64,000 nt of DNA, taken from Hydrogenophaga taeniospiralis. Lineage in GTDB: Bacteria > Pseudomonadota > Gammaproteobacteria > Burkholderiales > Burkholderiaceae_C. Where the stretch lies: positions 3,820,501 through 3,884,500 of the forward strand of contig NZ_JAHBAG010000001.1 in the NCBI RefSeq assembly GCF_020510445.1, read 5' to 3'. Below the pieces are notes generated by a model that ran no database searches, was not told where the DNA came from, and saw only the letters and a program-made list of their open reading frames with translations. Position numbers and translations under genes: made by a program. Shown here in pieces: positions 28,341-39,293 of the stretch. Every line of letters starts with the position of its first letter. Position 1 is the stretch's first letter.

Positions 28341-30428
28341 TCAGGCCAGGTTGTCCACCCCGGGGGCGCCAAACACCTGGGCCTTCAAGTGGTGCAACTG
28401 GTCCCGCACCCCGGCCGCCTTCTCGAATTCGAGGTTGCGCGCGTGCTCCAGCATGAGTTTTTCCAGCCGCTTGATTTCACGCGCCACGTCCTTCTCGCTC
28501 ATGTCTTCCACGCTGGCGCGCTGCGCGCTCTCGGCGGCCAGGCGGTCGGCTTCCTTACCGGCCTTTTCGCTGTAGACGCCGTCGATCAGGTCCTTGATGC
28601 GCTTGTTGATGCTGCGCGGCTCGATGCCCTGCGCCAGGTTGTGCGCCACCTGTTTGGTGCGGCGGCGCTCGGTTTCGCCCATGGCCCGGGCCATTGAGTC
28701 GGTCACGCGGTCGGCGTACAGGATGGCACGGCCCTGCAGGTTGCGCGCCGCGCGGCCAATGGTCTGGATCAGGCTGCGCTCGGAGCGCAGGAAGCCTTCC
28801 TTGTCGGCGTCCAGGATTGCCACCAGCGAGACCTCGGGAATGTCCAGCCCCTCGCGCAGCAGGTTGATGCCCACCAGCACGTCGAAAGCACCCAGCCGCA
28901 GGTCGCGGATGATCTCCACCCGCTCCACGGTGTCCACGTCGCTGTGCAGGTAGCGCACCTTGACGCCGTTTTCCGTCAGGTAGTCGGTCAGTTGCTCGGC
29001 CATGCGCTTGGTCAGCGTGGTGATGAGCACGCGCTCGTTCTTCTCCACCCGGATGCGGATTTCCTGCAGCACGTCGTCCACCTGGTGCGTGGCCGGGCGC
29101 ACCTCCACCTCCGGGTCCACCAGGCCGGTGGGACGCACCACCTGTTCCACCACCTGGCCCGAATGCGTCTTTTCGTAGTCGGCCGGCGTGGCCGAGACAA
29201 ACACCACCTGGCGCATGCGCTGCTCGAACTCTTCGAGCTTGAGCGGCCGGTTGTCCAGCGCGCTGGGCAGACGGAAACCGTACTCCACCAGCGTGGTCTT
29301 GCGCGCCCGGTCGCCGTTGTACATGCCACCGAACTGCCCCATGAGCACGTGGCTCTCGTCCAGAAACATCACCGCGTCTTTGGGCAGGTAGTCGGTCAAA
29401 GTGGACGGGGGCTCGCCCTCGGCCGTTCCGGCCAGGTGGCGCGAGTAGTTCTCGATGCCCTTGCAGTGGCCCACCTCGCTGAGCATTTCCAGGTCAAACC
29501 GGGTGCGCTGTTCCAGCCGCTGGGCCTCCACCAGCTTGCCCATGCCAACCAGTTGCGCCAGGCGCACGCGCAGTTCCTCCTTGATCAGTTCCACCGCATT
29601 GAGGACCTGCTCGCGCGGCGTCACGTAGTGGCTGCTGGGGTAGACGGTGAAGCGCGGGATCTTCTGCCGCACCTTGCCGGTGAGCGGGTCGAAGAGTTGC
29701 AGGGTCTCGACCTCGTCGTCGAACAGCTCGATGCGGATCGCCATCTCGCTGTGTTCGGCCGGGAACACGTCGATGGTGTCACCACGCACGCGGAACTTGC
29801 CACGCGAGAAGTCGGCCTCGTTGCGCGCGTACTGCATGCGCACGAGCTGGGCGATCAGGTCGCGCTGGCCGATCTTGTCGCCGGTGCGCAGCGTCATCAC
29901 CATCTGGTGGTAGCTCTCGGGCTTGCCGATGCCGTAGATGGCGGAGACGGTGGCCACGATCACCACGTCGCGCCGCTCCAGGATGCTCTTGGTGCAGCTC
30001 AGGCGCATCTGTTCGATGTGCTCGTTGATCGCGCTGTCCTTTTCGATGAACAGGTCGCGCTGCGGCACATAGGCCTCGGGCTGGTAATAGTCGTAGTAGC
30101 TGACAAAGTACTCGACCGCGTTTTTCGGAAAGAACTCGCGGAACTCGCTGTAGAGCTGCGCGGCCAGGGTCTTGTTGGGCGCGAACACGATGGCCGGACG
30201 CCCCAGACGGGCGATCACGTTGGCCATGGTGAAGGTCTTGCCCGAGCCGGTCACGCCCAGCAGGGTCTGAAACACCTCACCGTCGTTGATGCCCTCCACC
30301 AGTTGCTCGATGGCGGTGGGCTGGTCGCCCGCTGGCGGGTACGGCATGAAGAGTTCGAACGGCGAACCGGGAAAACGGATGAATTCACCCTGCTGTGTTT
30401 CCGGTATGACTTCTGCAATTTTTGGCAT
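28341..30428 (-). CDS. uvrB: excinuclease ABC subunit B
   Basis: Damage-verifying helicase-like subunit of nucleotide excision repair. From ATG 30428, 695 residues: Walker A GVTGSGKT, the beta-hairpin region [19 protein letters not shown]-like DESH (MFLDESHVL), helicase motifs ([20 protein letters not shown] split as [10 protein letters not shown] and [19 protein letters not shown]), and the C-terminal UVR domain that binds UvrC. The frame continues upstream through the tyrB promoter and into antisense sequence, so the upstream starts are rejected. Divergent from tyrB. Confidence 0.97.
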   Translation of the reverse strand: MPKIAEVIPETQQGEFIRFPGSPFELFMPYPPAGDQPTAIEQLVEGINDGEVFQTLLGVTGSGKTFTMANVIARLGRPAIVFAPNKTLAAQLYSEFREFFPKNAVEYFVSYYDYYQPEAYVPQRDLFIEKDSAINEHIEQMRLSCTKSILERRDVVIVATVSAIYGIGKPESYHQMVMTLRTGDKIGQRDLIAQLVRMQYARNEADFSRGKFRVRGDTIDVFPAEHSEMAIRIELFDDEVETLQLFDPLTGKVRQKIPRFTVYPSSHYVTPREQVLNAVELIKEELRVRLAQLVGMGKLVEAQRLEQRTRFDLEMLSEVGHCKGIENYSRHLAGTAEGEPPSTLTDYLPKDAVMFLDESHVLMGQFGGMYNGDRARKTTLVEYGFRLPSALDNRPLKLEEFEQRMRQVVFVSATPADYEKTHSGQVVEQVVRPTGLVDPEVEVRPATHQVDDVLQEIRIRVEKNERVLITTLTKRMAEQLTDYLTENGVKVRYLHSDVDTVERVEIIRDLRLGAFDVLVGINLLREGLDIPEVSLVAILDADKEGFLRSERSLIQTIGRAARNLQGRAILYADRVTDSMARAMGETERRRTKQVAHNLAQGIEPRSINKRIKDLIDGVYSEKAGKEADRLAAESAQRASVEDMSEKDVAREIKRLEKLMLEHARNLEFEKAAGVRDQLHHLKAQVFGAPGVDNLA

Positions 30429-30533
30429 GGCGCGCTCGGCAGGCCCGGGTAGGGGCCGGGTAAAATCATGGATAACCCGCAAGGCTAACCGAGCCCCGAA
30501 AATCCCGCTACTGACAACTTCCAAAGGATATTC

Positions 30534-31742
30534 ATGTCTTTGTTCACCGCCGTCGAAATGGCCCCGCGCGACCCGATCCTGGGTCTGAACGAACAGTTCG
30601 CCGCCGACACCAACCCCAACAAGGTCAACCTGGGCGTTGGCGTGTATTTCGACGACAACGGCAAACTGCCGCTGCTGCAGTGCGTGCAAGCTGCTGAAAA
30701 GACCATGATGGAAAAGCCCACCGCACGCGGCTACCTGCCCATCGACGGCATCGCGGCCTACGACGCCGCCGTCAAGGGCCTGGTGTTTGGTGCCGACTCC
30801 GACGTCGTGAAAAGCGGCCGCGTGGCCACGGTGCAGGCCATCGGCGGCACCGGTGGCCTGAAGATCGGCGCCGACTTCCTGAAAAAGATCAGCCCCAGCG
30901 CCAAGGTGCTGATTTCCGACCCGAGCTGGGAAAACCACCGCGCGCTGTTCACCAACGCCGGCTTCACGGTGGAAAGCTACCCCTACTTCGACCAGAGCGC
31001 CAACGGCGGCCTGGGCGGCATCAACTTCGACGGCATGCTGGCCGCGCTGAACGCCGCCGCCCCCGGTACCATCGTGCTGCTGCACGCCTGCTGCCACAAC
31101 CCCACCGGCTACGACATCACCCCCGCCCAGTGGGACCAGGTAATCGCCGTGGTGCAGGCCCGCAACCTCACCGCCTTCCTCGACATGGCCTACCAGGGCT
31201 TTGGCTACGGCATCGCCGAAGACGGCGCCGTGATCGGCAAGTTCGTGGCCGCCGGCCTGAACATCTTCGTCTCCACCAGCTTCTCCAAGAGCTTCAGCCT
31301 GTACGGCGAGCGCGTGGGCGCCCTGAGCGTGGTGGGCAGCAGCAAGGAAGAGACCGACCGTGTGCTGAGCCAGCTCAAGATCGCGATCCGCACCAACTAC
31401 TCCAACCCGCCCACCCACGGTGGCGCCATCGTGGCCGCGGTGCTGAACAACCCCGAGCTGCGCGCCCAGTGGGAAGGCGAACTGGGCGAAATGCGTGTTC
31501 GCATCAAGGCCATGCGCCAGAAGCTGGTGGATGGCCTCAAGGCCGCCGGCGTGCAAAAGGACATGAGCTTCATCACCACCCAGATCGGCATGTTCAGCTA
31601 CTCGGGCCTGTCCAAGGACCAGATGGTGCGCCTGCGCAGCGAGTTCGGCGTCTACGGCACCGACACCGGCCGCATGTGCGTGGCCGCGCTCAACAGCAAG
31701 AACATCGACTACGTCTGCCAGGCGATCGCCAAGGTCATCTGA
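30534..31742 (+). CDS. tyrB: aromatic amino acid aminotransferase
   Basis: Class I PLP aminotransferase of the AspC/TyrB subgroup, transferring amino groups between aspartate or aromatic amino acids and 2-oxoglutarate. 402 residues; N-terminus [24 protein letters not shown] ([11 protein letters not shown]), [10 protein letters not shown], and PLP Lys in [14 protein letters not shown], plus the C-terminal substrate-binding Arg in [11 protein letters not shown]. Aspartate versus aromatic preference cannot be read with certainty. Divergent from uvrB; ends in a strong terminator. Confidence 0.92.
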   Translation: MSLFTAVEMAPRDPILGLNEQFAADTNPNKVNLGVGVYFDDNGKLPLLQCVQAAEKTMMEKPTARGYLPIDGIAAYDAAVKGLVFGADSDVVKSGRVATVQAIGGTGGLKIGADFLKKISPSAKVLISDPSWENHRALFTNAGFTVESYPYFDQSANGGLGGINFDGMLAALNAAAPGTIVLLHACCHNPTGYDITPAQWDQVIAVVQARNLTAFLDMAYQGFGYGIAEDGAVIGKFVAAGLNIFVSTSFSKSFSLYGERVGALSVVGSSKEETDRVLSQLKIAIRTNYSNPPTHGGAIVAAVLNNPELRAQWEGELGEMRVRIKAMRQKLVDGLKAAGVQKDMSFITTQIGMFSYSGLSKDQMVRLRSEFGVYGTDTGRMCVAALNSKNIDYVCQAIAKVI

Positions 31743-31760
31743 TCGGGCCGCCCCTCGCAG

Positions 31761-31788
31761 AAAAGCCGCTCGTTGAGCGGCTTTTTTG
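31761..31788. terminator. bidirectional rho-independent terminator
   Basis: A 9-bp stem AAGCCGCTC / GAGCGGCTT with loop GTT, followed by TTTTT on the plus strand and, reading the other way, also by T residues. It lies between convergent tyrB and the dioxygenase gene and can serve both. Confidence 0.88.
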
Positions 31789-31811
31789 TTTCCGGGAGCG
31801 CTCGGAACCGG

Positions 31812-32759
31812 TCACCCCCAGATCACGGAGCGCATGGAGATCGAGGCCGCCTGGAAGCTGTCGTTGAAGAAGCGCGGTGCTTCGCCCTCGTGCACGGCAC
31901 CGGCCGCGTACAGAAGCGGCAGGTAGTGGTCCCAGGTGGGGTGCGCGAGCTGGGCCAGGGCGCCCAGCGCACGGAATTCGCTCAGCGCGTCCAGGCGGCC
32001 CTGCGCGATGTGCTCCCCTGTGATGCGGTCGAATTCGATCGCCCAGTCGTAGGCCTGGTTGTCCGCCACCTCCCGGCGAATGGCGCGCAGGTTGTGCACG
32101 ATGTTGCCGCTGCCCACGATCAACACCCCGCGGTCCCGCAAGGCCTTGAGTTGCTGCCCCAGGGCGTGGTGCTCGGCGGGCGGGCGGCCGTAGTCCATGC
32201 TGAGCTGGATCACGGGAATGCTGGCGTCCGGGAACATGGGCTTGAGCACCGACCAGGCGCCATGGTCCAGCCCCCACGCCTGGGCGTCCAGCCCCAACGG
32301 GACGTCCGAGCCCGGCTGCCGCACCGCCTGGCTGATGGCGCTGGCCATGGCCGGCGAACCGGGGGCTGGGTACCGCTGGTCGAACAGTGCCTGGGGAAAG
32401 CCCCCGAAATCGTGAATGGTGCGCGGATCGTCCATGGCGGTGAGCTGCCAGCCCTGGGTGAGCCAGTGCGCCGACACGCACAGGATCAGCCTTGGCCGGA
32501 TGCCCCGCGCGAGCAATTCGCGGCCCAGGGCCTGCCAGCTGCGCCGGTATGCGTTGTCCTCGATGGCGTTCATGGGGCTGCCATGGCCCACGAACAGCAC
32601 CGGCAAACGCTCACTGGCCGGGAGGCTCTGCAAGGCGTCCAGACGGGAAACGCTCGCCACGGAAGCAGCGGGAGCTTGGGCGGAAGAAAGGCTCATGTGG
32701 GTTCCCAGGGCGGCGGCGAGCACGGCACCGGCGCCCAGGTAGAAGTTGCGACGTTGCAT
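31812..32759 (-). CDS. ygiD: DODA-type extradiol dioxygenase with exported-looking N-terminus
   Basis: Class III extradiol ring-cleavage dioxygenase of the 4,5-DOPA dioxygenase family. Non-heme iron ligands fit the family: His in LFVGHGSPMNA, His in CVSAHWLT, and the later SGNIVHNLR region; ends with AAGAVHEGE. From ATG 32759 it is 315 residues with an N-terminal hydrophobic leader starting MQRRNFYLGAGAV, which looks like a twin-arginine-type or Sec signal and is unusual for a usually cytosolic enzyme; an upstream ATG at 32822 would add 21 residues. Physiological substrate unknown. Confidence 0.82.
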   Translation of the reverse strand: MQRRNFYLGAGAVLAAALGTHMSLSSAQAPAASVASVSRLDALQSLPASERLPVLFVGHGSPMNAIEDNAYRRSWQALGRELLARGIRPRLILCVSAHWLTQGWQLTAMDDPRTIHDFGGFPQALFDQRYPAPGSPAMASAISQAVRQPGSDVPLGLDAQAWGLDHGAWSVLKPMFPDASIPVIQLSMDYGRPPAEHHALGQQLKALRDRGVLIVGSGNIVHNLRAIRREVADNQAYDWAIEFDRITGEHIAQGRLDALSEFRALGALAQLAHPTWDHYLPLLYAAGAVHEGEAPRFFNDSFQAASISMRSVIWG

Positions 32760-32897
32760 GTGCGATGGGTAAAGGGAGGTTTCCGCTGAGCCCGGCGGCG
32801 TGCGAAAAGTTCCAGGCTGCATTCTTTCACGAAGGTGACAAAACGCTTGGGGTTTTAAGTGTTTCCACTCTCACACCTGCCCCGTCATGCTGCTATA

Positions 32898-32908
32898 TTG
32901 CACTGCAA
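32898..32908. promoter_or_regulatory. candidate PhaR-type operator upstream of phaZ
   Basis: The 11-base palindrome TTGCACTGCAA lies 25 bases upstream of the phaZ start codon and overlaps a TATATT that could be a -10 box. TGC-rich palindromes of this form are what PhaR, the PHB-responsive repressor, is known to bind in related bacteria. Assignment is by resemblance and location only. Confidence 0.4.
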
Positions 32909-32933
32909 CATAACCATTCAGGTCCCACCCACC

Positions 32934-34412
32934 ATGCTCTACCAGATTTACGAAACGCAGCGCTCAGTGATGGAGCCTTTCGCTGACCTGGCCGAAGTCG
33001 CCTCCAGGCTCTACCTGAACCCCATGCTGCCGCTGGCGCAGTTTCCACTGGCGCAGCGCATCTCCGCCGGCTACGACCTGATGCACCGGCTCGGCAAGGA
33101 CTACGAAAAACCGGTGTTCGGCATCCACAAGGTGGACGTGGACGGGGTGGACATCGCGATCCACGAGCGGGTCGAGATCGACAAACCCTTCTGCGAGCTG
33201 CGGCGCTTCAAGCGCTTCTCGGACAACACCGACACGCTGGCCACGCTCAAGGGCCAGCCGGTGGTGCTGATCGTGGCGCCGCTGTCGGGCCACTACGCCA
33301 CGCTGCTGCGCGACACCGTGCGCGCCATGCTCAAGGACCACAAGGTCTACATCACTGACTGGAAAAACGCCCGTCTGGTGCCGCTGTCCGAGGGCGACTT
33401 CCACCTCGACGACTATGTGCTCTACATCCAGGAGTTCATCCGCTACCTGCAAAAGGGCTATGGCAACTGCCACGTCATGAGCGTGTGCCAGCCCACAGTG
33501 CCGGTGCTGGCGGCGGTGTCGCTGATGGCCAGCCGTGGGGAGACCACGCCCTTGTCCATGACCATGATGGGTGGCCCGATCGACGCGAGCAAGTCGCCGA
33601 CCTCGGTGAACAACCTCGCCACCGAGCGCAGCCACAGCTGGTTCGAGAACAACGTCATCTACCGCGTGCCCGACAACTTCCCCGGCGCCGGCCGCCGGGT
33701 CTACCCCGGTTTCCTGCAGCACTCCGGTTTCGTGGCCATGAACCCCGGCCATCACGCCACCAGCCACTACGACTACTTCCAGGACCTGATCAAGGGCGAC
33801 AACTCCAGCGCCGAAATCCACCGCCAGTTCTACGACGAGTACAACGCGGTGCTGGACATGGACGCCCACTACTACCTGGAAACCATCGACACGGTGTTTC
33901 AGGACTTCAAGCTGGTCAACGGCACCTGGGACGTGAAGAACGAAAAGGGTCAGCTTGAGCGCGTGCGCCCGCAGGACATTGCCCACACCGCTCTGCTGAC
34001 GGTGGAAGGCGAGCTCGACGACATCTCCGGCTCGGGCCAGACCGCCGCGGCGCACGATCTGTGCACGGGCATCCCCAAGACACACCAGATGCACTACGAA
34101 GCCAAGGGCGCGGGCCACTACGGCATCTTCAGTGGCCGGCGCTGGCGCGAAATGGTGTACCCGGTGGTGAAGTCCTTTATCCGGGCGCACCAGCCAACCC
34201 CGGAGGCCCTGGCCGTGGCATCCACCGCGCCGGCGCCGCAAGGTGTGAAAGCGGCGGCGACCTCAACCGCCGTCACGAAACCGGTCGCGAAACGGGCCAC
34301 CAAGACAACGGTCAAAGCAACGGTCAAGGCCGCGGCGAAACCGGTCCCCGCCTCCAGCGCGGCAAAGGCCCCATCCACGACAGCGCCCCGCAAGGCCCGC
34401 CAGCCGGTCTGA
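32934..34412 (+). CDS. phaZ: intracellular polyhydroxybutyrate depolymerase with basic C-terminal tail
   Basis: Mobilises stored PHB. 492 residues; the ~415-residue alpha/beta-hydrolase part matches Ralstonia-type PhaZ, with the nucleophile Cys in [14 protein letters not shown] (Cys replaces Ser of a lipase box), the catalytic Asp region [13 protein letters not shown], and His in [15 protein letters not shown]. Beyond about residue 425 there is an added tail of roughly 65 residues made almost entirely of Ala, Lys, Thr, Pro and Val (for example [18 protein letters not shown]), histone-H1/PhaM-like. Start at ATG 32934; the frame extends upstream without support. Confidence 0.9.
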   Translation: MLYQIYETQRSVMEPFADLAEVASRLYLNPMLPLAQFPLAQRISAGYDLMHRLGKDYEKPVFGIHKVDVDGVDIAIHERVEIDKPFCELRRFKRFSDNTDTLATLKGQPVVLIVAPLSGHYATLLRDTVRAMLKDHKVYITDWKNARLVPLSEGDFHLDDYVLYIQEFIRYLQKGYGNCHVMSVCQPTVPVLAAVSLMASRGETTPLSMTMMGGPIDASKSPTSVNNLATERSHSWFENNVIYRVPDNFPGAGRRVYPGFLQHSGFVAMNPGHHATSHYDYFQDLIKGDNSSAEIHRQFYDEYNAVLDMDAHYYLETIDTVFQDFKLVNGTWDVKNEKGQLERVRPQDIAHTALLTVEGELDDISGSGQTAAAHDLCTGIPKTHQMHYEAKGAGHYGIFSGRRWREMVYPVVKSFIRAHQPTPEALAVASTAPAPQGVKAAATSTAVTKPVAKRATKTTVKATVKAAAKPVPASSAAKAPSTTAPRKARQPV

Positions 34413-34458
34413 CCGGGCCGCGCCCCGGCGGCGGTGCCCCGGGGGTATATTTCCCGGC

Positions 34459-35121
34459 ATGAACGAACTCGCCCGGCGCATCGACGCCGCCCTGCCGCAA
34501 ACGCAGTGCACGCGCTGCGGCTACCCGGACTGCGCGCGCTACGCGCAAGCCATCGCCAGCGGCGAGGCGGGCATCAACCAGTGCCCGCCCGGGGGCAGCG
34601 AAGGTGTGGCGCGTCTGGCGGCCATCACCGGCCAGCCGGCCCAGCCACTGAACCCCGCCAACGGCGTGGAAGGGCCGCTGACCGTGGCGGTGATCGACGA
34701 AGACTGGTGCATCGGCTGCACGCTGTGCATCAAGGCCTGCCCCACCGACGCCATCGTCGGCAGCAACAAGCTCATGCACACTGTGATCGAACCCTATTGC
34801 ACGGGTTGTGAGCTGTGCATTCCGGTCTGCCCGGTCGACTGCATCTCGCTGGAGATCGTCAGCGGCGAGCGCACCGGCTGGCAGGCCTGGAGCGACGCGC
34901 AGGCCACGCTCGCCCGCACGCGCTACGAGGCGCGCACCGTGCGGCTCGCGCGTGAGCAGGTGGAGCACGACCGTGTGCTGGAAGCCAAGGCACGCATGAA
35001 ATACGCCGATCTCGAAGCCCACTCGCAGCACACCGACCCGGCCGTGCTGGACAAGAAACGCGCTGTCATCGCCGCCGCGCTCGAACGGGCGCGGGCCAAA
35101 CGCCTGGCCGCGTCCGACTGA
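34459..35121 (+). CDS. RnfB-like iron-sulfur electron transport protein
   Basis: 220 residues: an N-terminal 4Fe-4S domain of RnfB type ([15 protein letters not shown] with a fourth Cys in INQCPPGG), then two ferredoxin clusters ([12 protein letters not shown] and [12 protein letters not shown]), then a charged helical tail. Standard RnfB begins with a membrane helix; this one does not, and no other rnf gene is near. It therefore may act as a soluble ferredoxin-like carrier. In several Betaproteobacteria a stand-alone rnfB-like gene of this kind occurs; its partner is unknown. Confidence 0.82.
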   Translation: MNELARRIDAALPQTQCTRCGYPDCARYAQAIASGEAGINQCPPGGSEGVARLAAITGQPAQPLNPANGVEGPLTVAVIDEDWCIGCTLCIKACPTDAIVGSNKLMHTVIEPYCTGCELCIPVCPVDCISLEIVSGERTGWQAWSDAQATLARTRYEARTVRLAREQVEHDRVLEAKARMKYADLEAHSQHTDPAVLDKKRAVIAAALERARAKRLAASD

Positions 35122-35143
35122 GGCCCAGCCTACGGGGCACCGT

Positions 35144-37462
35144 TCAGGCGGCCACGATCGCGGTCTTGTACACCCCGCAACCCACGTAGAGCTCGTCCAC
35201 CTTGGTCACGTACGACATCTTGGTCTGAATGACGCCGCTCTGCGGGTTGACGATGTCGTATTCGACCCAGCCCGGCTCCTGCTCCGCCTGGGCCACGATG
35301 GACTCCAGCAGCGCCTGACCGTCCACCCCGGCGATGTCCTGCACCCGGCTGCCCACCTTCTCGGGCTTGCCGCCGAACGCGCGGTAGCCCCCCTGCCGGT
35401 CCAGCGCGAACACATACATGTCGCGGTCATGGAATCCTTTGGCCGGGTCGCTCAGATCGCGCACGAAACGCTGTGGATCGGCCGTGGCGCGGAGCTCCAA
35501 GGCTTGCTGCACCAGCAGCACCGCCTCTTCGGCCGTGCCCTGCTGCAGCATGAAGGACGACACCGCCCTGGACAGATGGGCCGCACGCTCCTCCAGCTTG
35601 TTCGCCTGGATCACCGCCAGCTCCACCATCTGCGCGTTGCGCTGGGTGATCTGGTCGAGCTGGTTCACGGCCGATGAGATCTCGACCAGACCGGTGCTCT
35701 GTTCGGCGCTGGCGGCCGAAATCAGTGACATGTTGGACGCCACGCCACGCACCCCATTGACGATCTGCGTCATGTTGCTGCCGGCGGCACGGATCTGCGT
35801 CACGCTGCTGGAGACCTGGGTGGCCGATGTCTGGATGAGCTGGCGGATCTCCTTGGCCGATGCGGCCGAGCGCTGTGCCAGCGTGCGCACTTCGTTGGCC
35901 ACCACGGCGAAACCGCGCCCCTGTTCACCGGCCCGCGCTGCCTCCACCGCCGCGTTCAGGGCCAGGATGTTGGTCTGGAAGGCCAGGCTGTCGATCACGC
36001 CGATGATCTCGTTCATCTGCTGGGCGCTCTTCTGGATGAGCTCGACCGAGTCCACCGCCTTGACCATGGATTGCGCGCCCGACTCGGCCACGTCCCGGAC
36101 CTGCGCGGCCTGGGTGTCCGAGTCGCCCGCGGTTTCGGCGTTCTGGTGCACGGTGCTCGAGAGCTGTTGCACGCTGGCCGCCGTCTGCTCCAGGTTCGCG
36201 GCCTGCTGTTCGGTGCGGTCGGCCAGGTGGCGGTTGCCCATCGCCAGGCTCTTGCCCGCGTGCGCCACCAGCGCCGAGTTGCTGCGCACCTCGGCCACCA
36301 TGGCCGAGAGGTTGCCATTCATGCGCTCCACCAGCCGGGCCAGCTGGGCCAGTTCGTCGTTGCCCCGAATGCTCACGTGCGCACGCAGATTGCCGTCGGC
36401 GGTCTGCTTCATGACGTCGAAAACGTGGCGGAAATCGGTGACAAAGCTCAGATAGAACGCCTGCATCAGGTACACCAGCAGCGCCACGCCCATCAAGGAG
36501 GCCCCCAACACGGCCCACCGCGTCCACGCCAGCCGGTCGACGCGCAGGGCCAGCAGTGCATCCAGACGGGTCAACACGGCGCTTTCATAGGCCCGCAGTG
36601 CCGAAAGGGCCTGATCGCCGGCCGTGAAGTAGGCAGTGCCCTGCACGCTGCCGGGTGCACCCAAGGCCTGGCGCGCGAACTGGGCAAAGGCATCGCTGGC
36701 CGCGATCACCGACTCACCCGGCAGGCCGCTCTGGCCGTGGCGGGTGGCGAAATCCATGGCCAGGCGCATGTCCAGCACCTGGGCTTTCAGCGCTTCGGTC
36801 CGCAGACGCAGGCCACTCAAACCATCGGGCTCGGGTTGCGCCAGGCTGAGCTGCCCGGCGCCCAGTCCCTGGATCTGGCTCAAGGCGTCGCCCCAGGCCA
36901 GGGTGCGGGAAACCGCCATGTCCATCAGGAAATAGCTGGTGGGTTCGGGGTCGAACAGAAGGCCCGAGCGCTCCCCCACCGTGTAGGTGAAGCGGTGAAG
37001 CGCGTCGAGCGCGGCCGTGTGCCGCGAAAAGGCATCCCCCGGGGTGGATGCGCCCGAGGTGGCCAACCCCTCCAGACCCGACTTCACCTCGCTCCAGTCC
37101 CGCGACAACTCGAAATCGGGTCGGCGAGCCAGCGCTTCGCCCGCCGCCGTCACGGTCTGGGCCAACTGCGCTTGCGCAGCCTGCAGCGGGCCGCGGGCCG
37201 CGTCCCCGCCGGACAGCAGCACCTGGCTGTGCCCACGGCGCGCCTGCACCGCGGCGGCCACATCGGCCAGACGGGCGACGATCCGGACACCCTCGGCTTC
37301 GTTCCTGGCGGCCTGCAACTCGGCCCCCAGGCGTTGCACCAGCAAGACGCAGATCACCAGCAGCGGCACCAACAACACCGACCCCAGCAGCGCCAGTTTG
37401 GCGGGCAGCCGCATGCGCCGCATCAGCCAGATGCCGGGCAGAAAAGGTTTGGTCATCATCAT
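35144..37462 (-). CDS. methyl-accepting chemotaxis protein with C-terminal Cache-like domain
   Basis: 772 residues. One membrane helix (about 18-40), a large helical periplasmic sensor (about 41-315), a second helix (about 316-336), HAMP, then the MCP signalling domain with the hairpin tip [20 protein letters not shown] and methylation helices. After the signalling domain an extra 130-residue segment resembles a single Cache domain ([41 protein letters not shown]), ending [15 protein letters not shown]. That places a ligand-binding fold in the cytoplasm, at the C-terminus. Starts at the first of three adjacent ATGs. Confidence 0.9.
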   Translation of the reverse strand: MMMTKPFLPGIWLMRRMRLPAKLALLGSVLLVPLLVICVLLVQRLGAELQAARNEAEGVRIVARLADVAAAVQARRGHSQVLLSGGDAARGPLQAAQAQLAQTVTAAGEALARRPDFELSRDWSEVKSGLEGLATSGASTPGDAFSRHTAALDALHRFTYTVGERSGLLFDPEPTSYFLMDMAVSRTLAWGDALSQIQGLGAGQLSLAQPEPDGLSGLRLRTEALKAQVLDMRLAMDFATRHGQSGLPGESVIAASDAFAQFARQALGAPGSVQGTAYFTAGDQALSALRAYESAVLTRLDALLALRVDRLAWTRWAVLGASLMGVALLVYLMQAFYLSFVTDFRHVFDVMKQTADGNLRAHVSIRGNDELAQLARLVERMNGNLSAMVAEVRSNSALVAHAGKSLAMGNRHLADRTEQQAANLEQTAASVQQLSSTVHQNAETAGDSDTQAAQVRDVAESGAQSMVKAVDSVELIQKSAQQMNEIIGVIDSLAFQTNILALNAAVEAARAGEQGRGFAVVANEVRTLAQRSAASAKEIRQLIQTSATQVSSSVTQIRAAGSNMTQIVNGVRGVASNMSLISAASAEQSTGLVEISSAVNQLDQITQRNAQMVELAVIQANKLEERAAHLSRAVSSFMLQQGTAEEAVLLVQQALELRATADPQRFVRDLSDPAKGFHDRDMYVFALDRQGGYRAFGGKPEKVGSRVQDIAGVDGQALLESIVAQAEQEPGWVEYDIVNPQSGVIQTKMSYVTKVDELYVGCGVYKTAIVAA

Positions 37463-37567
37463 GCGCGTAGGCCTCGGTGAGTTATGTCTCTGTTAGCGTT
37501 ATCGGTGCATTTCCAACCAGCTTGAGACGCCGCGGCAGCCGGCCAGACAGAAGGAGAAGGCGGCACG

Positions 37568-37906
37568 TCAATGCACGGAAGCAACCCCCGACTGCCGGCT
37601 TTCGAAATGCCGGAACAGCTGGGTCGCCATCCACCGCAAGGTGTCGTCGGCCGTGTTGTGGGCCAGCCGCAACTGCTGCAGGGCATACCGCCGGTCGCAC
37701 AGCATCTGGGCCTGGTGGATCGCCATGCCATGGCTCTCCATGCGCCGGCTGAACACATCGAGCAGGTCCTGCGGCCAGGCCAGCGCCAGTTCACGTTCGC
37801 GCCACACCGGGCGGCGTTGCGCCCATCGTTCGTCCCCCTGCGCCAGCAGCGCACTGGCCTGGGCGGACACGGGGTGGGTGGTTGGCGGGTTGGAAGCCGG
37901 GCTCAT
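37568..37906 (-). CDS. small hypothetical protein
   Basis: 112 residues from ATG 37906. No family recognised. The C-terminal two-thirds looks helical and amphipathic (WPQDLLDVFSRRMESHGMAI, LAHNTADDTLRWMATQLFRH), somewhat phasin-like in composition, but there is no motif. Located between the chemoreceptor and the propionate locus, on the same strand as both. Coding status is supported by consistent high-GC third positions and a frame free of low-complexity sequence. The gap 37907-38127 upstream holds a terminator at 38074-38106. Confidence 0.5.
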   Translation of the reverse strand: MSPASNPPTTHPVSAQASALLAQGDERWAQRRPVWRERELALAWPQDLLDVFSRRMESHGMAIHQAQMLCDRRYALQQLRLAHNTADDTLRWMATQLFRHFESRQSGVASVH

Positions 37907-38073
37907 GGCGCACTCCTGCGGTGGTGATACCGGCCCCCGGTCACGGAAAGCGCGCGGATGGCCGATCAATGCACCGAGGGTACCGACGGCGGCCGTCGCC
38001 GTTGCCGCGAAAAAACGGGGGAAACGGGGCCAAATCCGTTCATTGCGCTGGCTGGCCGCGCCAGGGCAGGCGC

Positions 38074-38106
38074 AAAAAAGCCCTGCCGGGGTGAGCACGG
38101 CAGGGC
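38074..38106 (-). terminator. rho-independent terminator of the propionate locus
   Basis: On the minus strand a 9-bp stem GCCCTGCCG / CGGCAGGGC with a nine-base loop is followed by TTTTTT. It lies 21 bases beyond the VOC gene and would end the scpA-to-VOC transcript. Confidence 0.85.
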
Positions 38107-38127
38107 CTGGCGCCAGGACGGCGCACT

Positions 38128-38619
<492 letters not shown>

Positions 38620-38622
38620 GAA

Positions 38623-39210
38623 TCAGTGAATTCCGTTGTGTGAAGCGGGCACCTGCTCCAGCGCCCAGACCGTGGCGGGCGGCAGGTTGGCCCAGACCGA
38701 GGCCGAACGCCGCCAGTGCCAGCCCGCGGGGATGCCGTTGAACGGGCGCAGATGGCGCGCCGCGTAGGTGTATTGAATGAGGCGGGAACGGGGCTGGCGC
38801 GCAATCAGCGCCAGCATGGCCTCGATGCACTGTCGCGCTTCGTCGCCCGGCATGGACAGCAGGGGCAGCGACGACACCAGCGTGACCGGGGTGTCCGCCG
38901 CCAACGTGAGCAGGTCGACGCGGGACGCGCAGTGGTTGAGCACCTCCAGCTGCGGGAACGAGGCGCGCAGCAGGTCGGCGAATTCGGGGTCGCGCTCAAA
39001 GACCACAAAACGGTCCTGCGCCACCAGGGCCGGCGCAAGCGCCCGGGTGATGGCGCCGGTGCCGGCCCCGACCTCGATCAGCACGCCCGGCTCGCTGCGC
39101 AGCACCTCGTCGCGGATGGCCCGAGCCAGGGCCCGGGACGCGGGCGCGATGGCGCCCATGCGCCGCGGATGGCGCAGACAACCCAGTGCGAATGCCAAAC
39201 CGTGCTCCAT
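38623..39210 (-). CDS. SAM-dependent methyltransferase, phospholipid N-methyltransferase-like
   Basis: 195 residues from ATG 39210. The N-terminus (LRHPRRMGAIAPASRALARA) and SAM motif I (VLIEVGAGTGAITRAL) are characteristic of the PmtA-like phospholipid methyltransferase/rRNA-adenine-dimethylase-related group; motif with VSSLPLLSMP corresponds to the active-site loop (usually S/N-LP). Three bases separate it from the VOC gene, so they are co-transcribed. Whether it methylates phosphatidylethanolamine is not provable here. Frame extends upstream to 39297, overlapping the pccA end. Confidence 0.7.
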   Translation of the reverse strand: MEHGLAFALGCLRHPRRMGAIAPASRALARAIRDEVLRSEPGVLIEVGAGTGAITRALAPALVAQDRFVVFERDPEFADLLRASFPQLEVLNHCASRVDLLTLAADTPVTLVSSLPLLSMPGDEARQCIEAMLALIARQPRSRLIQYTYAARHLRPFNGIPAGWHWRRSASVWANLPPATVWALEQVPASHNGIH

Positions 39211-39293
39211 GCGGGACCCCTGGAAGTTGCAGCGTTTGGGAGCGTATCCCATTTCCCTGCGCACGTGGCGTGTCAAGCTGCAACCGGCCCGGC

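Noticed and set aside
30429..31556. Upstream extension of the uvrB frame to about 1071 codons
   Set aside because: It runs antisense through tyrB; UvrB homology begins at the ATG at 30428.
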